The notes: generated by a model not told the origin, from the sequence alone. DNA of 56,213 bases from Lachnospiraceae bacterium (GCA_017461045.1 JAFTZJ010000008.1:1-56213), one strand, 5' to 3'; shown: positions 15,912 through 25,710, counted from the first letter of the stretch. Numbers and translations: made by a program.

Positions 15912-18347
15912 TTATGACTGACTAATTTCAACAATGTTACGATAACCTTCATCCAATAATGGTTTGCTGAACAGATAACCTTGCATAATATCACAGGCAT
16001 TGGCCTCCAGAATGTGTAACTGATCGGTAGCTTCAACTCCTTCAGCCACAACGGAAATATTCAACTTGTGTGCCAAAGAAATAATGGTTTCTGCAATATA
16101 ACAATCCTTGGTATTGGTACTAATATTGTCTACAAAGGACTTGTCTATTTTTAAGGTATCAATTGGCATTTGAGTCAAATAATTAAAGGAAGAGTAGCCG
16201 GTTCCAAAATCGTCCAAGGCAATTCGGATGCCGTGTTCTCTTAGTTTGTCAATGAAATTAATATTGGTATCAAAGGATTGCATTAATACACTTTCAGTTA
16301 CTTCTAACTCCAAGTATTTTGGTTCCAATTGTGTGCGCTCTAATATATCTAGAACTAAGTCTACAAAACCGGGACTCTTTAATTGTTCCGTTGATATATT
16401 TACGGAAACGGTCAATGGTCCCAAGCCGGCATCTAATAACTGTTTATTAAAACCACAGGCTTGTTCCAATGCCCAAGTGCCTAATTCGTTAATTGCACCG
16501 CATTCTTCAGCAATTGGTATGAATTCTGCAGGAGAAATCTGACCCAAATAACCGTTGCGTAATCGCATAAGTGCTTCACAACCGGTGATGCGGCCACTCT
16601 TAATATCACACTGTGGTTGATACATTAGGTATACTTCCCGATTCTCGATGGCATGATGTAAGATGTCTTCAATTTCATTTTTACGATTTAATTCGTCTTC
16701 CATGGAACTGTCGAAGAAGCGATAACTGTTCTTGCCGGCCATTTTTGCCGAATACATAGCGATGTCCGCATTTTTAATTAATTCATTTACGGTCAAACCG
16801 TTTTGTGGAAAGACTGCGACGCCCACGCTCATAGAGACATGGACAATTTCTCCGTCCAAATCAAATGGATGGTGAACGATGGTTGTCAATTCAGCAGCGA
16901 ATTGGTCTAATTCCTCGTTGGATTCCACTTGTTTTTTCAACACTAAGAATTCGTCTCCTCCGGTTCGGGCAAGGAGGTCATCCTCTGACATATAACTGGA
17001 TAACTTCTTGGCAATTTGTTTTAAGAGCAAATCACCATAGTCGTGACCTAAGGTATCATTTACATTCTTAAAATTGTCCAAGTCAATAAAGAGAATAGCG
17101 CGATTTACAAAATTACCGGCTTGATTGAAAATCTCATGAGCTTGCGTCATAAAAGCAACACGATTGGCAAGGCCAGTTAGTGTATCGGTAAAAGCCAGAG
17201 TTTTAATCTGGGTATAATTTTCTTCTAATTGTGCTTGGCTCTGTTCCAACTGCTCCTTTGTGGTAGTCAGCTCGGAATAGTTGGTGGAAATGATTTCCAT
17301 CATATCATTAAAGTGTTCCGATAATTCGCCAAATTCATCATTGGAATCAATTTGACAATGTACATTTAAATCACCATTGGAAGCTTGTAACATCTTTTCC
17401 TTTAACAAATAAATCGGTGTTGAATATTTCTTTGCTAATTTTGAACTTACTATAATAGTGAAAATCATGAAAAAAGCTAGGACGGCAATCATCAGTATTG
17501 GAATGGAACGGCTCAGGGACTGATACATGGCTGTGTTTTGCTGCACCAGATAAACCCAATGATATTCCGGCATGATGCTGTATCCGTACATTTCAAAGGC
17601 TAAGCCTTTGCGAATTAGGATGGTTCCGGTTAATTCGCTGGAATCGCCGGTATATAGACGTAAATGTGTAACTGCTTCTTTACGTGCATCTGCATTTTGT
17701 ATTTCGATTCCGAACAAACTGTTAGAAGCGTTGTCCAGAAGAAATGTATTATCACCTTTAGAAATAAAACTACCAAAATAATCAGCATCTACGCTGGCAA
17801 CCATTACACCTACATAATATTTATCCTTTACAGAAACAGGCGTCATAATATGTATCGCATTGGACATGCCATTTAGTGTAATAGAAGAATTTACCTGAGT
17901 TTTTTCCAGAGTGGCTGACATGTCTTCTACATAATGGCTGTAGCCACCAACTAAAGAATAGTTGGAACTGTAAACTAGATTTCCTTCCATATCGAACACG
18001 CTGTATGTTACATGATTACCAAAGGCATTGGAAGTCTGGCTTAATAGTGCGTGCATGGAAGCTCCGGTAGCGGAATCAGCAAGCAAGTCCATTTCCGGAT
18101 TGTTGTATTTTTTAACAAGGTTTGTAATAATTTCATTATTATTAGCAATTGCTTCCAGTTCAACAATTTGCGTATTTAGTTGGGCTTCAAAGCCTTTTTG
18201 ATAGTTTTCGGCAGTTGAACGAATCGCTTCTTTTGTTACATTTATATAGTTATTGTAAGCAACCACAATGGCAAGAATTGTAAATATAACAATTGGAATA
18301 CTTGCTACGATTGCCATAGATGATTGCAATGATTTCTTTATCGACAT
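15912..18347 (-). CDS. Membrane GGDEF-EAL protein (cyclic-di-GMP metabolism)
   Basis: Bifunctional-looking cyclic-di-GMP enzyme of 811 residues. TM1 is at about 10-32, followed by an extracytoplasmic Cache-like sensor region (about 35-275), TM2 (IPILMIAVLAFFMIFTIIV), a HAMP domain and a coiled coil. The GGDEF motif is intact (ARTGGDEFLVL, about residue 462). The phosphodiesterase domain has GCEALMRL (about residue 590), DDFGTGYSS, IDKSFV and QGYLFSKPL, so both activities could be real. The start at complement 18347 is set by AAGGAG seven bases upstream and by the match of MSIKKSLQSSM to a cytoplasmic leader; an upstream in-frame start at 18371 lacks a ribosome site. It likely adjusts motility or adhesion to an external signal. 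Confidence 0.93.
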   Translation of the reverse strand: MSIKKSLQSSMAIVASIPIVIFTILAIVVAYNNYINVTKEAIRSTAENYQKGFEAQLNTQIVELEAIANNNEIITNLVKKYNNPEMDLLADSATGASMHALLSQTSNAFGNHVTYSVFDMEGNLVYSSNYSLVGGYSHYVEDMSATLEKTQVNSSITLNGMSNAIHIMTPVSVKDKYYVGVMVASVDADYFGSFISKGDNTFLLDNASNSLFGIEIQNADARKEAVTHLRLYTGDSSELTGTILIRKGLAFEMYGYSIMPEYHWVYLVQQNTAMYQSLSRSIPILMIAVLAFFMIFTIIVSSKLAKKYSTPIYLLKEKMLQASNGDLNVHCQIDSNDEFGELSEHFNDMMEIISTNYSELTTTKEQLEQSQAQLEENYTQIKTLAFTDTLTGLANRVAFMTQAHEIFNQAGNFVNRAILFIDLDNFKNVNDTLGHDYGDLLLKQIAKKLSSYMSEDDLLARTGGDEFLVLKKQVESNEELDQFAAELTTIVHHPFDLDGEIVHVSMSVGVAVFPQNGLTVNELIKNADIAMYSAKMAGKNSYRFFDSSMEDELNRKNEIEDILHHAIENREVYLMYQPQCDIKSGRITGCEALMRLRNGYLGQISPAEFIPIAEECGAINELGTWALEQACGFNKQLLDAGLGPLTVSVNISTEQLKSPGFVDLVLDILERTQLEPKYLELEVTESVLMQSFDTNINFIDKLREHGIRIALDDFGTGYSSFNYLTQMPIDTLKIDKSFVDNISTNTKDCYIAETIISLAHKLNISVVAEGVEATDQLHILEANACDIMQGYLFSKPLLDEGYRNIVEISQS

Positions 18348-18381
18348 AAAGTACTCCTTATATACAAGCATTAGTATTATA

Positions 18382-18410
18382 ATTATACGGGATTTTTAAA
18401 AAATATTCAA
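18382..18410 (-). promoter_or_regulatory. Promoter of the GGDEF-EAL gene
   Basis: On the minus strand TTGAAT (18410-18405), a 17-base spacer and TATAAT (18387-18382), about 35 bases before the start codon. Confidence 0.75.
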
Positions 18411-18490
18411 TGGAATATGTGTGAATAATCTATAAAAACAGAGAAGAAAGAAACGGGTTTCGCTTAAGACTCCTAGAAGCAATAAATCCC

Positions 18491-18519
18491 TTGATTTTGC
18501 TACTAAGGTTATGTATAAT
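18491..18519 (+). promoter_or_regulatory. Promoter of the CheX-like/CheY-like pair
   Basis: TTGATT at 18491-18496, a 17-base spacer and TATAAT at 18514-18519. Confidence 0.75.
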
Positions 18520-18565
18520 GATACTTAACTAGGGTGTTAAAAAACAAAAGTTGGAGGAGATACGA

Positions 18566-19462
18566 ATGTTTGGGATTTATTTTGGAAAATACCTTCAAGA
18601 TAAGGGTGTAATTACGAGCGAACAGTATAAAGAAATGCTGGAAGAGATTAAGAGTGCAAGACTTCGTATGGGATTGCTTGCAATCGTGAATGGCATGATG
18701 ACAGAAGCACAGGCAGAAGAAGTCAATCAGTTACAGCAGGTACAGGATCGGAGATTTGGTGACATTGCTGTAGACAAGGGTTATTTAACGGATGAACAGG
18801 TTGGTTCTCTGTTAAAGATGCAAGGAGACCAGTATCTGTTGTTTGTTCAGGCATTAACAGATCATGGATATTTATCCTTAGAAGGTATTCAGAAGGAACT
18901 GAAGAACTACAAAAAGGATGAACGCTTTAGTGCATTAGACTTGGATGCAATTAAGAGTAGTGACTTAGATAAGATTGTGCCGGTATTCACTAAGGAAACT
19001 TCTATTCCGCCGGTTATGAAGGATTACATAGCATTAATGGCAAGAAATATTCTTCGATTTATTGATACAGATTTGCGTTTGGAGCAGACACAACGTGTAA
19101 ATAGTTATTCTGCACCATTTATGGCAAGTCAGGAATTAGAAGGCGAATTCAATTTCTTTGTTGGATTCTCTGGTGATAAGGAAGCGGTTTTAGCCGCGGC
19201 ATCTACATTTGGTAAAGAAGATTTTGAACAGATTGATGAAGATTCATTGGATGCAATTTGTGAGTTTATCAACTGTAATAATGGATTGTATGCAAGCAAG
19301 TTATCGGAAGATGACATTGAGTTAGAATTGATGCCACCAATGATGTATGTAAAAGATACCAAGATTCAGACTGATGGACCGATGTACACAATTCCAATGT
19401 ATATTTCCGGTAAGAAGTTGGAGTTGGTAATTTGTTTGGAAGCCAGATGGTCGATTAATTAA
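18566..19462 (+). CDS. CheX-like chemotaxis phosphatase domain protein with N-terminal helical repeats
   Basis: A 298-residue soluble protein. The first half has repeated short helical motifs (FGKYLQDKGVITSEQYKEML, FGDIAVDKGYLTDEQVGSLL), which resemble repeats in type IV pilus and GspE-type N-terminal domains. The C-terminal half (about 145-298) is CheX-like, with the helix LDAICEFINCNNGLYASKL matching the ExxN phosphatase signature. It may dephosphorylate the CheY-like protein encoded 35 bases downstream. ATG 18566 follows GGAGGAG; the earlier in-frame start at 18551 overlaps that site. No other che genes are present. Confidence 0.75.
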   Translation: MFGIYFGKYLQDKGVITSEQYKEMLEEIKSARLRMGLLAIVNGMMTEAQAEEVNQLQQVQDRRFGDIAVDKGYLTDEQVGSLLKMQGDQYLLFVQALTDHGYLSLEGIQKELKNYKKDERFSALDLDAIKSSDLDKIVPVFTKETSIPPVMKDYIALMARNILRFIDTDLRLEQTQRVNSYSAPFMASQELEGEFNFFVGFSGDKEAVLAAASTFGKEDFEQIDEDSLDAICEFINCNNGLYASKLSEDDIELELMPPMMYVKDTKIQTDGPMYTIPMYISGKKLELVICLEARWSIN

Positions 19463-19497
19463 TAAGGTTAGAAGAATACAATAGAGAGGTGTAAAAA

Positions 19498-19860
19498 ATG
19501 GCTAATTTTTTGATTGTAGATGATTCCAGAACTTCCCGCAGAATATTAAAAGGTATTTTAGAAAATGCAGGACATACCGTAATAGGGGAGGCTACGAATG
19601 GTCAGGAGGGATATGACCGCTATGTAGAATTACAGCCAGACGTGGTAACAATGGATATTACAATGCCGGTATTAGATGGTATTGGCGGTTTGAAGAAAAT
19701 TAAAGAAGCATATCCGGAATCAAAGGTGGTAATGGTAACTGCAGCCGGTCAGAAGAACAAAATGGTAGAAGCAGTACAGTGCGGAGCAGATGAATTCATT
19801 CCAAAGCCTTTTGATGCAGAACAATTAGTAGCAACTTTGTCGAAAGTAATTGGTGCATAA
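19498..19860 (+). CDS. Stand-alone CheY-like receiver protein
   Basis: Single-domain response regulator of 120 residues. It has the acidic pair in LIVDDSRTSRRI, phospho-acceptor Asp in VVTMDITMPVLDGIGG, switch Thr in VVMVTAAGQ, and conserved Lys in IPKPFDAEQL. There is no output domain. Its sequence is close to motility CheY proteins of Clostridia. It sits directly after the CheX-like gene with a GAGAGG ribosome site, so the pair probably forms a phosphorylation/dephosphorylation module, though it could belong to a non-flagellar pathway. Confidence 0.9.
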   Translation: MANFLIVDDSRTSRRILKGILENAGHTVIGEATNGQEGYDRYVELQPDVVTMDITMPVLDGIGGLKKIKEAYPESKVVMVTAAGQKNKMVEAVQCGADEFIPKPFDAEQLVATLSKVIGA

Positions 19861-19897
19861 GCCTGATATACAGGTGATGATTCTGATGATAGTAAAT

Positions 19898-19951
19898 GAG
19901 GCTGACCTGAATTGCAGATGAGATGTCTGAGTTTCGGGACAGCCTCTTTCA
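19898..19951 (+). terminator. Probable terminator after the CheY-like gene
   Basis: GAGGCTG (19898-19904) pairs with CAGCCTC (19940-19946), extended by CC/GG, followed by TTTC. The large loop has additional internal pairing. Moderately convincing. Confidence 0.6.
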
Positions 19952-19967
19952 TTAAGGAAGTGAGAAC

Positions 19968-20909
19968 ATGATTGATACAGTTGTATCGGTAGAAATGCTG
20001 GTGGAAGAGGTTCTGCGAATTAAAAAGAACCGCTTGGCACCGGATGAATGTACAGGAACTGAAAAACGATTATGCTTAGCGTCCGGTAGTCATGGGGATG
20101 AATTATCCGGACAATATATTTGTTATCAGGTTATACGAAGAATTAAGGAAGAATTTCATAATTTGACCGGTATTGTGGATGTATACCCGGCAATGAATCC
20201 ATTGGGCCTGGATGCACAGACACGAGATTTTCCGCTGTTGGATGTGGATATGAATACTGTATTTCCGGGAGATGATGATGGAGCTATATTAGAGCATGCG
20301 GCTTCCAGAATTATTAAAGATATGGCGGGGGCGGATATTTGTCTGGATATTCATTCCAGTAATTCATTGATTCGTGAGATTCCTCAAGTTCGATTAAATG
20401 ATGATGTGATTGAATCAGTAATGCCTTATGCAAAGATTATGAATACGGAATTGGTGTGGATTCATCCATCTACTAGTGTTCGTCCGGGTAGCTTGGCATA
20501 TGCACTGAATACAATTGGTGTAAAGACAATGGTAATTGAAGCCGGTGTAGCATTGCGAATTGATTATGATTACTGTGAGCAGATTGTGGACGGTATCTTT
20601 TCTTTGATGAAACAAATGGGAATTTGGGCCGGAGAGGTAAAACCGGTTCGGCAACCAATGATTGCAACGGATGGTGACGTCTGGTTTGTAAATGCAGAAA
20701 GCAGCGGATTATTTGTACCGAATATTAAACACTCCATGAAGGTGAAGAAGGGTGAAAAGATCGGTACCATTGTAGACGTAATAACCGGTTCTGTTGAAGA
20801 ACGGATATATGCTCCGTGTGATGGCTTGGTATTTACGTTTCGGGAATATCCGGTAATAGAAGAAGGCGCGTTAATCGCCCGGATTTTTGGAGGCGATTTA
20901 CATGAATAA
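19968..20909 (+). CDS. Succinylglutamate desuccinylase/aspartoacylase-family zinc hydrolase
   Basis: M14-like metallo-deacylase of 313 residues. Metal ligands are visible: His and Glu in ASGSHGDELSG, and His in ICLDIHSSN. The catalytic Glu is likely in TMVIEAGVA. The segment that normally reads DLNR-FPG, where Arg binds the substrate carboxylate, is DMNTVFPG here, so the Arg is replaced by Thr. A C-terminal beta domain (about 230-313) follows. The gene overlaps the next aspartoacylase-family gene by 8 bases, so the two products are probably made together. The substrate is unknown; deacylation of an N-acyl amino acid is the family role. Confidence 0.88.
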   Translation: MIDTVVSVEMLVEEVLRIKKNRLAPDECTGTEKRLCLASGSHGDELSGQYICYQVIRRIKEEFHNLTGIVDVYPAMNPLGLDAQTRDFPLLDVDMNTVFPGDDDGAILEHAASRIIKDMAGADICLDIHSSNSLIREIPQVRLNDDVIESVMPYAKIMNTELVWIHPSTSVRPGSLAYALNTIGVKTMVIEAGVALRIDYDYCEQIVDGIFSLMKQMGIWAGEVKPVRQPMIATDGDVWFVNAESSGLFVPNIKHSMKVKKGEKIGTIVDVITGSVEERIYAPCDGLVFTFREYPVIEEGALIARIFGGDLHE

Positions 20910-21837
20910 AGAAATAATTTTTAATATGAGTACAGCCTTTCGAGGTGAGTATGCCATTCTTGGATATCGGTTTGGACATGGGGAGAAAGCAGCCTGCATT
21001 ATTGGAGCTATGCGGGGAAATGAATTTCAACAGCTCTATATGTGTTCCCAACTAATTGCGAAACTGGAACAATTAGAAGCAAAGGGAGCAATTGTTGCAA
21101 ATAAAGAGATTTTAATTGTTCCGTCTTTGAATTACAATTCCATGAATGTAGGAAAAAAATTCTGGGTGGCGGATAATATGGATATTAATCGTTCGTTTCC
21201 GGGAAATCCGGAGGGCCCTGCAACCAGTCGGATTGCGGCAGCCATATTGGAACGGGTCAAAGGGTACAGTTACGGTATACAGTTTGCCAGTTTTTATATG
21301 GGTGGCGAATTCATTCCCCATATAAGATTGACGGAGGAAGGCGCCCATAATGTGAGTATGGCCAGTTTGTTTGGTATGCCATATATCTTAGCGGCGTCGG
21401 AACGGGCATTTGATGCCACGACCCTTGCTTATAATTGGCAGAAGCAAGGAACCAGTGCGTTTTCCGTATATACCGGTGCTACAGAACGTATTGACGAGGA
21501 ACGAGCCAGACAAGGTGTGGCGGCAATTCTTCGGTTCTTGACGAGAATGGGTATAATACGATATAACTGTCATGGTGGATACATTTCATCTGTGGTAGAA
21601 GAAGACGATTTATTATCTATTCGGGCAGATATGCCGGGGTTCTTCCGAAAGAAAGTATCTACGAACACAGAAGTGGCGAGAGGGCAACTGTTAGCGGAGA
21701 TTGTTGATTCTTTCCGGGGAGATGTGATTTCCCGAATGGTGGCACCTACCGATGGTATTATTTTTTACCAGCAAGTACAACCGATGGTATTCCAGAACTC
21801 GGTTGCATTCAAAATGATAAAACGGATTCATGAATAA
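20902..21837 (+). CDS. Aspartoacylase-family paralogue lacking metal ligands
   Basis: A second member of the same family, 311 residues, coupled to the first by an 8-base overlap; GGAGGC precedes ATG 20902. The fold is recognisable: GAMRGNEFQQ at the first ligand position, VPSLNYNSMN, and MDINRSFPGNPEG, which keeps the substrate Asn-Arg pair. But the His of HGxE is replaced by Arg, the DxHS motif reads QFASFY, and the catalytic Glu segment reads FSVYTGATE. It therefore looks unable to bind zinc on its own. It may be a non-catalytic partner of the first protein. The following gene purL starts 23 bases after the stop. Confidence 0.82.
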   Translation: MNKEIIFNMSTAFRGEYAILGYRFGHGEKAACIIGAMRGNEFQQLYMCSQLIAKLEQLEAKGAIVANKEILIVPSLNYNSMNVGKKFWVADNMDINRSFPGNPEGPATSRIAAAILERVKGYSYGIQFASFYMGGEFIPHIRLTEEGAHNVSMASLFGMPYILAASERAFDATTLAYNWQKQGTSAFSVYTGATERIDEERARQGVAAILRFLTRMGIIRYNCHGGYISSVVEEDDLLSIRADMPGFFRKKVSTNTEVARGQLLAEIVDSFRGDVISRMVAPTDGIIFYQQVQPMVFQNSVAFKMIKRIHE

Positions 21838-21859
21838 TTTACAATATATGGAGGTCATT

Positions 21860-24800
21860 ATGAGCAAAGTAAAACGAATCTATGTGGAAAAGAGAAAAGA
21901 GTATGCAGTAAAGGCAGGAGAGCTTTATGAAGAAATCAGAAGCTATCTGGATATTCCGGTAGAGGGTGTACGTGTCTTGGTACGCTATGACATCGAGAAT
22001 TTGTCAGATGCTACTTATGAAAAGGCATTGGGAACTGTGTTCTCAGAGCCGCCAGTAGATATTTTATATGAAGAAGCATTTGCTATGAGCGACAAAGAGC
22101 AGGCATTTAGCGTAGAGTATTTGCCGGGACAGTTTGACCAGAGGGCAGATTCTGCAGAGCAGTGTGTAAAACTGTTAAATGAAGTGGAAGAGCCTGTAAT
22201 TCGTTCTGCAACTACCTATGTGATTGCAGGAAATGTATCTGCAGAAGCAATGGATCGGATTAAGGGTCATTGCATTAATCCGGTGGATTCCAGAGAAGCT
22301 TCTATGACAAAGCCGGAAACACTGGTAACTGTATTTGAAGACCCTGCAGATGTTGCAATTTTTGATGGTTTTCAGAATATGCCGGAGGCAGAATTAAAGG
22401 ATTTATATGATTCTCTTGGACTGGCAATGACCTTCAAGGATTTCTTACATATTCAGAATTATTTTAAGGGAGAAGAACAGCGTGATCCTTCCATGACAGA
22501 AATTCGTGTGTTGGATACTTATTGGTCTGACCACTGTCGTCATACAACCTTCTCAACCGAATTAAAGAATGTGACCTTCCAAGATGGATATTATAAAGAG
22601 ACAATCGAAAATAGCTTCCGGGAATATGAAGCAGCAAGAGACGTGCTTTATAAAGGAAGAGATGATAAATTTATCTGCTTAATGGATATTGCATTAATGG
22701 CAATGAAGAAGTTAAAGTCAGAGGGCAAATTGGCTGATCAGGAAGAGTCAGATGAAATCAATGCATGTAGTATTGTAGTACCGGTTGAAATTGATGGTGT
22801 AACAGAAGAATGGTTGGTAAGCTTCAAGAATGAAACCCACAACCATCCAACTGAAATTGAGCCATTTGGTGGTGCGGCTACCTGCTTGGGTGGTGCAATT
22901 CGTGATCCGCTGTCAGGACGTTCTTATGTATATCAGGCAATGCGTGTTACCGGTGCGGCTGACCCAACCAAGTCTCTTTCTGAAACTATGACAGGTAAGC
23001 TACCACAGCGTAAGATTGTTACCGGTGCAGCTGAAGGTTATAGTTCATATGGTAACCAGATTGGTTTGGCTACCGGTTTGGTAAATGAGATTTATCATCC
23101 GAATTACGTTGCAAAACGTATGGAAATCGGTGCTGTTATGGGTGCTGCTCCAAGACGTTGCGTAATCCGTGAGAATTCAGACCCGGGCGATCAGATTATT
23201 TTATTAGGCGGACGTACCGGCCGTGATGGTTGCGGTGGTGCAACCGGATCCTCTAAGGCACATACAGTTGAATCAATTGATACATGTGGTGCAGAAGTTC
23301 AGAAGGGTAATGCGCCGACAGAACGTAAGATTCAGCGCTTATTCCGCCGGGAAGAAGTTGCTCATTTGATTAAGAAGTGTAATGACTTTGGTGCCGGTGG
23401 TGTATCCGTTGCAATCGGTGAGTTGGCAGCAGGTCTTCGTGTAAACTTGGATTTGGTACCTAAGAAATATGCAGGTTTGGATGGTACGGAATTGGCAATT
23501 TCAGAATCACAGGAGCGTATGGCAATTGTGGTTGATGCCAAGGATGTACAGCAGATGTTGGATTATGCTGCAGAGGAGAACTTGGAGGCAATTGTTGTTG
23601 CAGAAGTAACAGAAGACCCTAGATTAGTTCTTTGCTGGAGAGGTAAGGAAATTGTAAATCTGTCCAGAGCATTTTTGGACACCAACGGTGCACATCAGGA
23701 AACCAATGTTGTAGTTGAGATGCCGGAACAGAAGGAGAATTATTTTGAACAGATTCCGGAAGTGACAGATGTAAAGGCAACTTGGTTAAATACATTAAGT
23801 GATTTGAATGTATGTTCTCAGAAGGGCTTAGTAGAAATGTTTGACAGTTCCATTGGAGCAGGAACCGTTACTATGCCATATGGTGGTGTATACCAGTTAA
23901 CACCGACCCAGACTATGATTGCAAAGCTCCCGGTATTAAAGGGAAAGACGGATACCGTTACTATGATGAGTTATGGTTATGACCCATTCTTATCAAGCTG
24001 GAGCCCATATCACGGAGCAATCTATGCAGTGATTCATTCCGTAGCTAAGATTGCTGCTTCTGGTGGTGATGTATCAAAGATTCGTTTTACCTTCCAGGAA
24101 TACTTTGAACGTTTGGGTGATAAGCCGGAACGTTGGGGTAAGCCGATGGCAGCATTGTTAGGAGCATATGATGCTCAGGTAGGATTAGGTTTGCCTTCGA
24201 TTGGTGGTAAGGATAGTATGTCCGGTTCCTTTAATGAAATCGATGTACCTCCTACATTGGTATCTTTTGCTGTTGATGTTGCAAGCTCTAAGAATGTAGT
24301 AACACCGGAATTGAAAAAGGCCGGTAATGTATTGGTTAAGGTTGATATTAAAAAGGATGCGTATGACATTCCAGATTATGCATATGTATTGAAGATTTAT
24401 GATGATTTGTATAAGGCAATTCAGGCCGGTAAAATCGTATCTTCTTATGCGATTGGATACGGCGGTATCTTAGAAGCAGTCAGCAAAATGGCATTTGGTA
24501 ATAAGCTAGGTGTGAAATTAGAAGGCGTTTCTAAGAAAGCGTTACTTGCAAGAGATTATGGTTCAATTATTTTAGAGGTTGCACCGGAAGCGGTAGCAGA
24601 TTTAGGTGTAGACGCAACTGTAATCGGACAGGTAACAGACAAGGCTGTCTTCGAATATGAAGGCACAGAGATTACTATGGCAGAAGCATTGGCTGCATGG
24701 ACCAAGACCTTGGAAAAGGTGTTCCCAACCCAGTCAGATGTTGAACAGAAAGAAATCAAGACGGATGTTTACGATACAAAGGATATTTATGTATGTAAGC

Positions 24801-25609
24801 ACAAGGTCGCAAAGCCAAAGGTATTTATTCCGGTATTCCCGGGTACCAACTGTGAATATGATTCAGCAAAGGCATTTGAACGTGCAGGCGCAGAGGTGCA
24901 GACAGCTGTATTTAAGAACTTAGATGCACAGGGTATTCGTGATTCGGTAGAATTATTTGCAAAGGGAATTCGTGATGCACAGATTATCATGTTCCCTGGT
25001 GGATTCTCAGCGGGTGATGAGCCGGATGGTTCCGGTAAATTTATTGCAACTGCTTTCCGTAATGAGAAGATTAAGGAAGAGGTTATGAAACTCTTAAATG
25101 AGCGGGATGGTTTGGCATTGGGTATTTGTAATGGTTTCCAGGCAATTATTAAGCTTGGTTTGGTTCCATATGGTGAGATTCGTCCTCAGCAGGCAGATTC
25201 ACCGACTCTTACCATGAATAGCATTGGACGTCACCAGTCTAAGATGGTTTACACGAAGGTGGTTACCAATAAGTCACCATGGTTACAGAAAGCAACCTTA
25301 GGTGGTGTATACGCAATTCCTGCATCCCACGGTGAGGGACGTTTCGTTGCAAACAAGGAATGGATTGAGAAGTTATTTGCAAATGGACAGGTAGCAACTC
25401 AGTATGTGGATGTTGATGGCAATCCAACTATGGTAGAAGACTTCAATATTAATGGTTCTTACTATGCAATTGAGGGTATTACTTCTCCAGACGGACGTGT
25501 ATTAGGTAAAATGGCTCATTCCGAGCGTCGTGGGGATTCGGTTGCAGTGAATATTTACGGCGACCAGAATCAGTACATCTTTGAGTCCGGTGTAGAATAC
25601 TTTAAGTAA
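21860..25609 (+). CDS. purL: Phosphoribosylformylglycinamidine synthase, single-chain PurL
   Basis: Fourth step of purine synthesis: converts FGAR, glutamine and ATP to FGAM. At 1249 residues it is the large fused form (synthetase plus glutaminase) rather than the PurLQS complex of Bacillus. The N-terminal domain is followed by two synthetase halves, with the FKNETHNHPTEIEPFGGAAT motif in the first and ATP-binding glycine-rich segments. The C-terminal glutaminase domain has the nucleophile Cys in LALGICNGFQ (about residue 1090), with the His in IPASHGEGRF. The start ATG 21860 follows GGAGG; an upstream in-frame start at 21830 overlaps the previous gene. No other pur genes flank it. Confidence 0.97.
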   Translation: MSKVKRIYVEKRKEYAVKAGELYEEIRSYLDIPVEGVRVLVRYDIENLSDATYEKALGTVFSEPPVDILYEEAFAMSDKEQAFSVEYLPGQFDQRADSAEQCVKLLNEVEEPVIRSATTYVIAGNVSAEAMDRIKGHCINPVDSREASMTKPETLVTVFEDPADVAIFDGFQNMPEAELKDLYDSLGLAMTFKDFLHIQNYFKGEEQRDPSMTEIRVLDTYWSDHCRHTTFSTELKNVTFQDGYYKETIENSFREYEAARDVLYKGRDDKFICLMDIALMAMKKLKSEGKLADQEESDEINACSIVVPVEIDGVTEEWLVSFKNETHNHPTEIEPFGGAATCLGGAIRDPLSGRSYVYQAMRVTGAADPTKSLSETMTGKLPQRKIVTGAAEGYSSYGNQIGLATGLVNEIYHPNYVAKRMEIGAVMGAAPRRCVIRENSDPGDQIILLGGRTGRDGCGGATGSSKAHTVESIDTCGAEVQKGNAPTERKIQRLFRREEVAHLIKKCNDFGAGGVSVAIGELAAGLRVNLDLVPKKYAGLDGTELAISESQERMAIVVDAKDVQQMLDYAAEENLEAIVVAEVTEDPRLVLCWRGKEIVNLSRAFLDTNGAHQETNVVVEMPEQKENYFEQIPEVTDVKATWLNTLSDLNVCSQKGLVEMFDSSIGAGTVTMPYGGVYQLTPTQTMIAKLPVLKGKTDTVTMMSYGYDPFLSSWSPYHGAIYAVIHSVAKIAASGGDVSKIRFTFQEYFERLGDKPERWGKPMAALLGAYDAQVGLGLPSIGGKDSMSGSFNEIDVPPTLVSFAVDVASSKNVVTPELKKAGNVLVKVDIKKDAYDIPDYAYVLKIYDDLYKAIQAGKIVSSYAIGYGGILEAVSKMAFGNKLGVKLEGVSKKALLARDYGSIILEVAPEAVADLGVDATVIGQVTDKAVFEYEGTEITMAEALAAWTKTLEKVFPTQSDVEQKEIKTDVYDTKDIYVCKHKVAKPKVFIPVFPGTNCEYDSAKAFERAGAEVQTAVFKNLDAQGIRDSVELFAKGIRDAQIIMFPGGFSAGDEPDGSGKFIATAFRNEKIKEEVMKLLNERDGLALGICNGFQAIIKLGLVPYGEIRPQQADSPTLTMNSIGRHQSKMVYTKVVTNKSPWLQKATLGGVYAIPASHGEGRFVANKEWIEKLFANGQVATQYVDVDGNPTMVEDFNINGSYYAIEGITSPDGRVLGKMAHSERRGDSVAVNIYGDQNQYIFESGVEYFK

Positions 25610-25627
25610 AATAGGGTAGATTAAACA

Positions 25628-25678
25628 AGGGGGTGTCGTTTTGACGATTATAAATCGTTGAGGCGATGCCTCTTTTTC
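25628..25678 (+). terminator. Terminator after purL
   Basis: GGGGGTGTCG pairs with CGATGCCTC, enclosing a smaller ACGATT/AATCGT hairpin, and is followed by TTTTTCT. It ends just before the promoter of the MNT-HEPN genes. Confidence 0.75.
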
Positions 25679-25681
25679 TGC

Positions 25682-25710
25682 TTGTATAGAGAAAAAAGTT
25701 AGAGTATACT
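25682..25710 (+). promoter_or_regulatory. Promoter of the MNT-HEPN gene set
   Basis: TTGTAT at 25682-25687, a 17-base spacer and TATACT at 25705-25710, about 60 bases before the MNT start. Confidence 0.7.
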
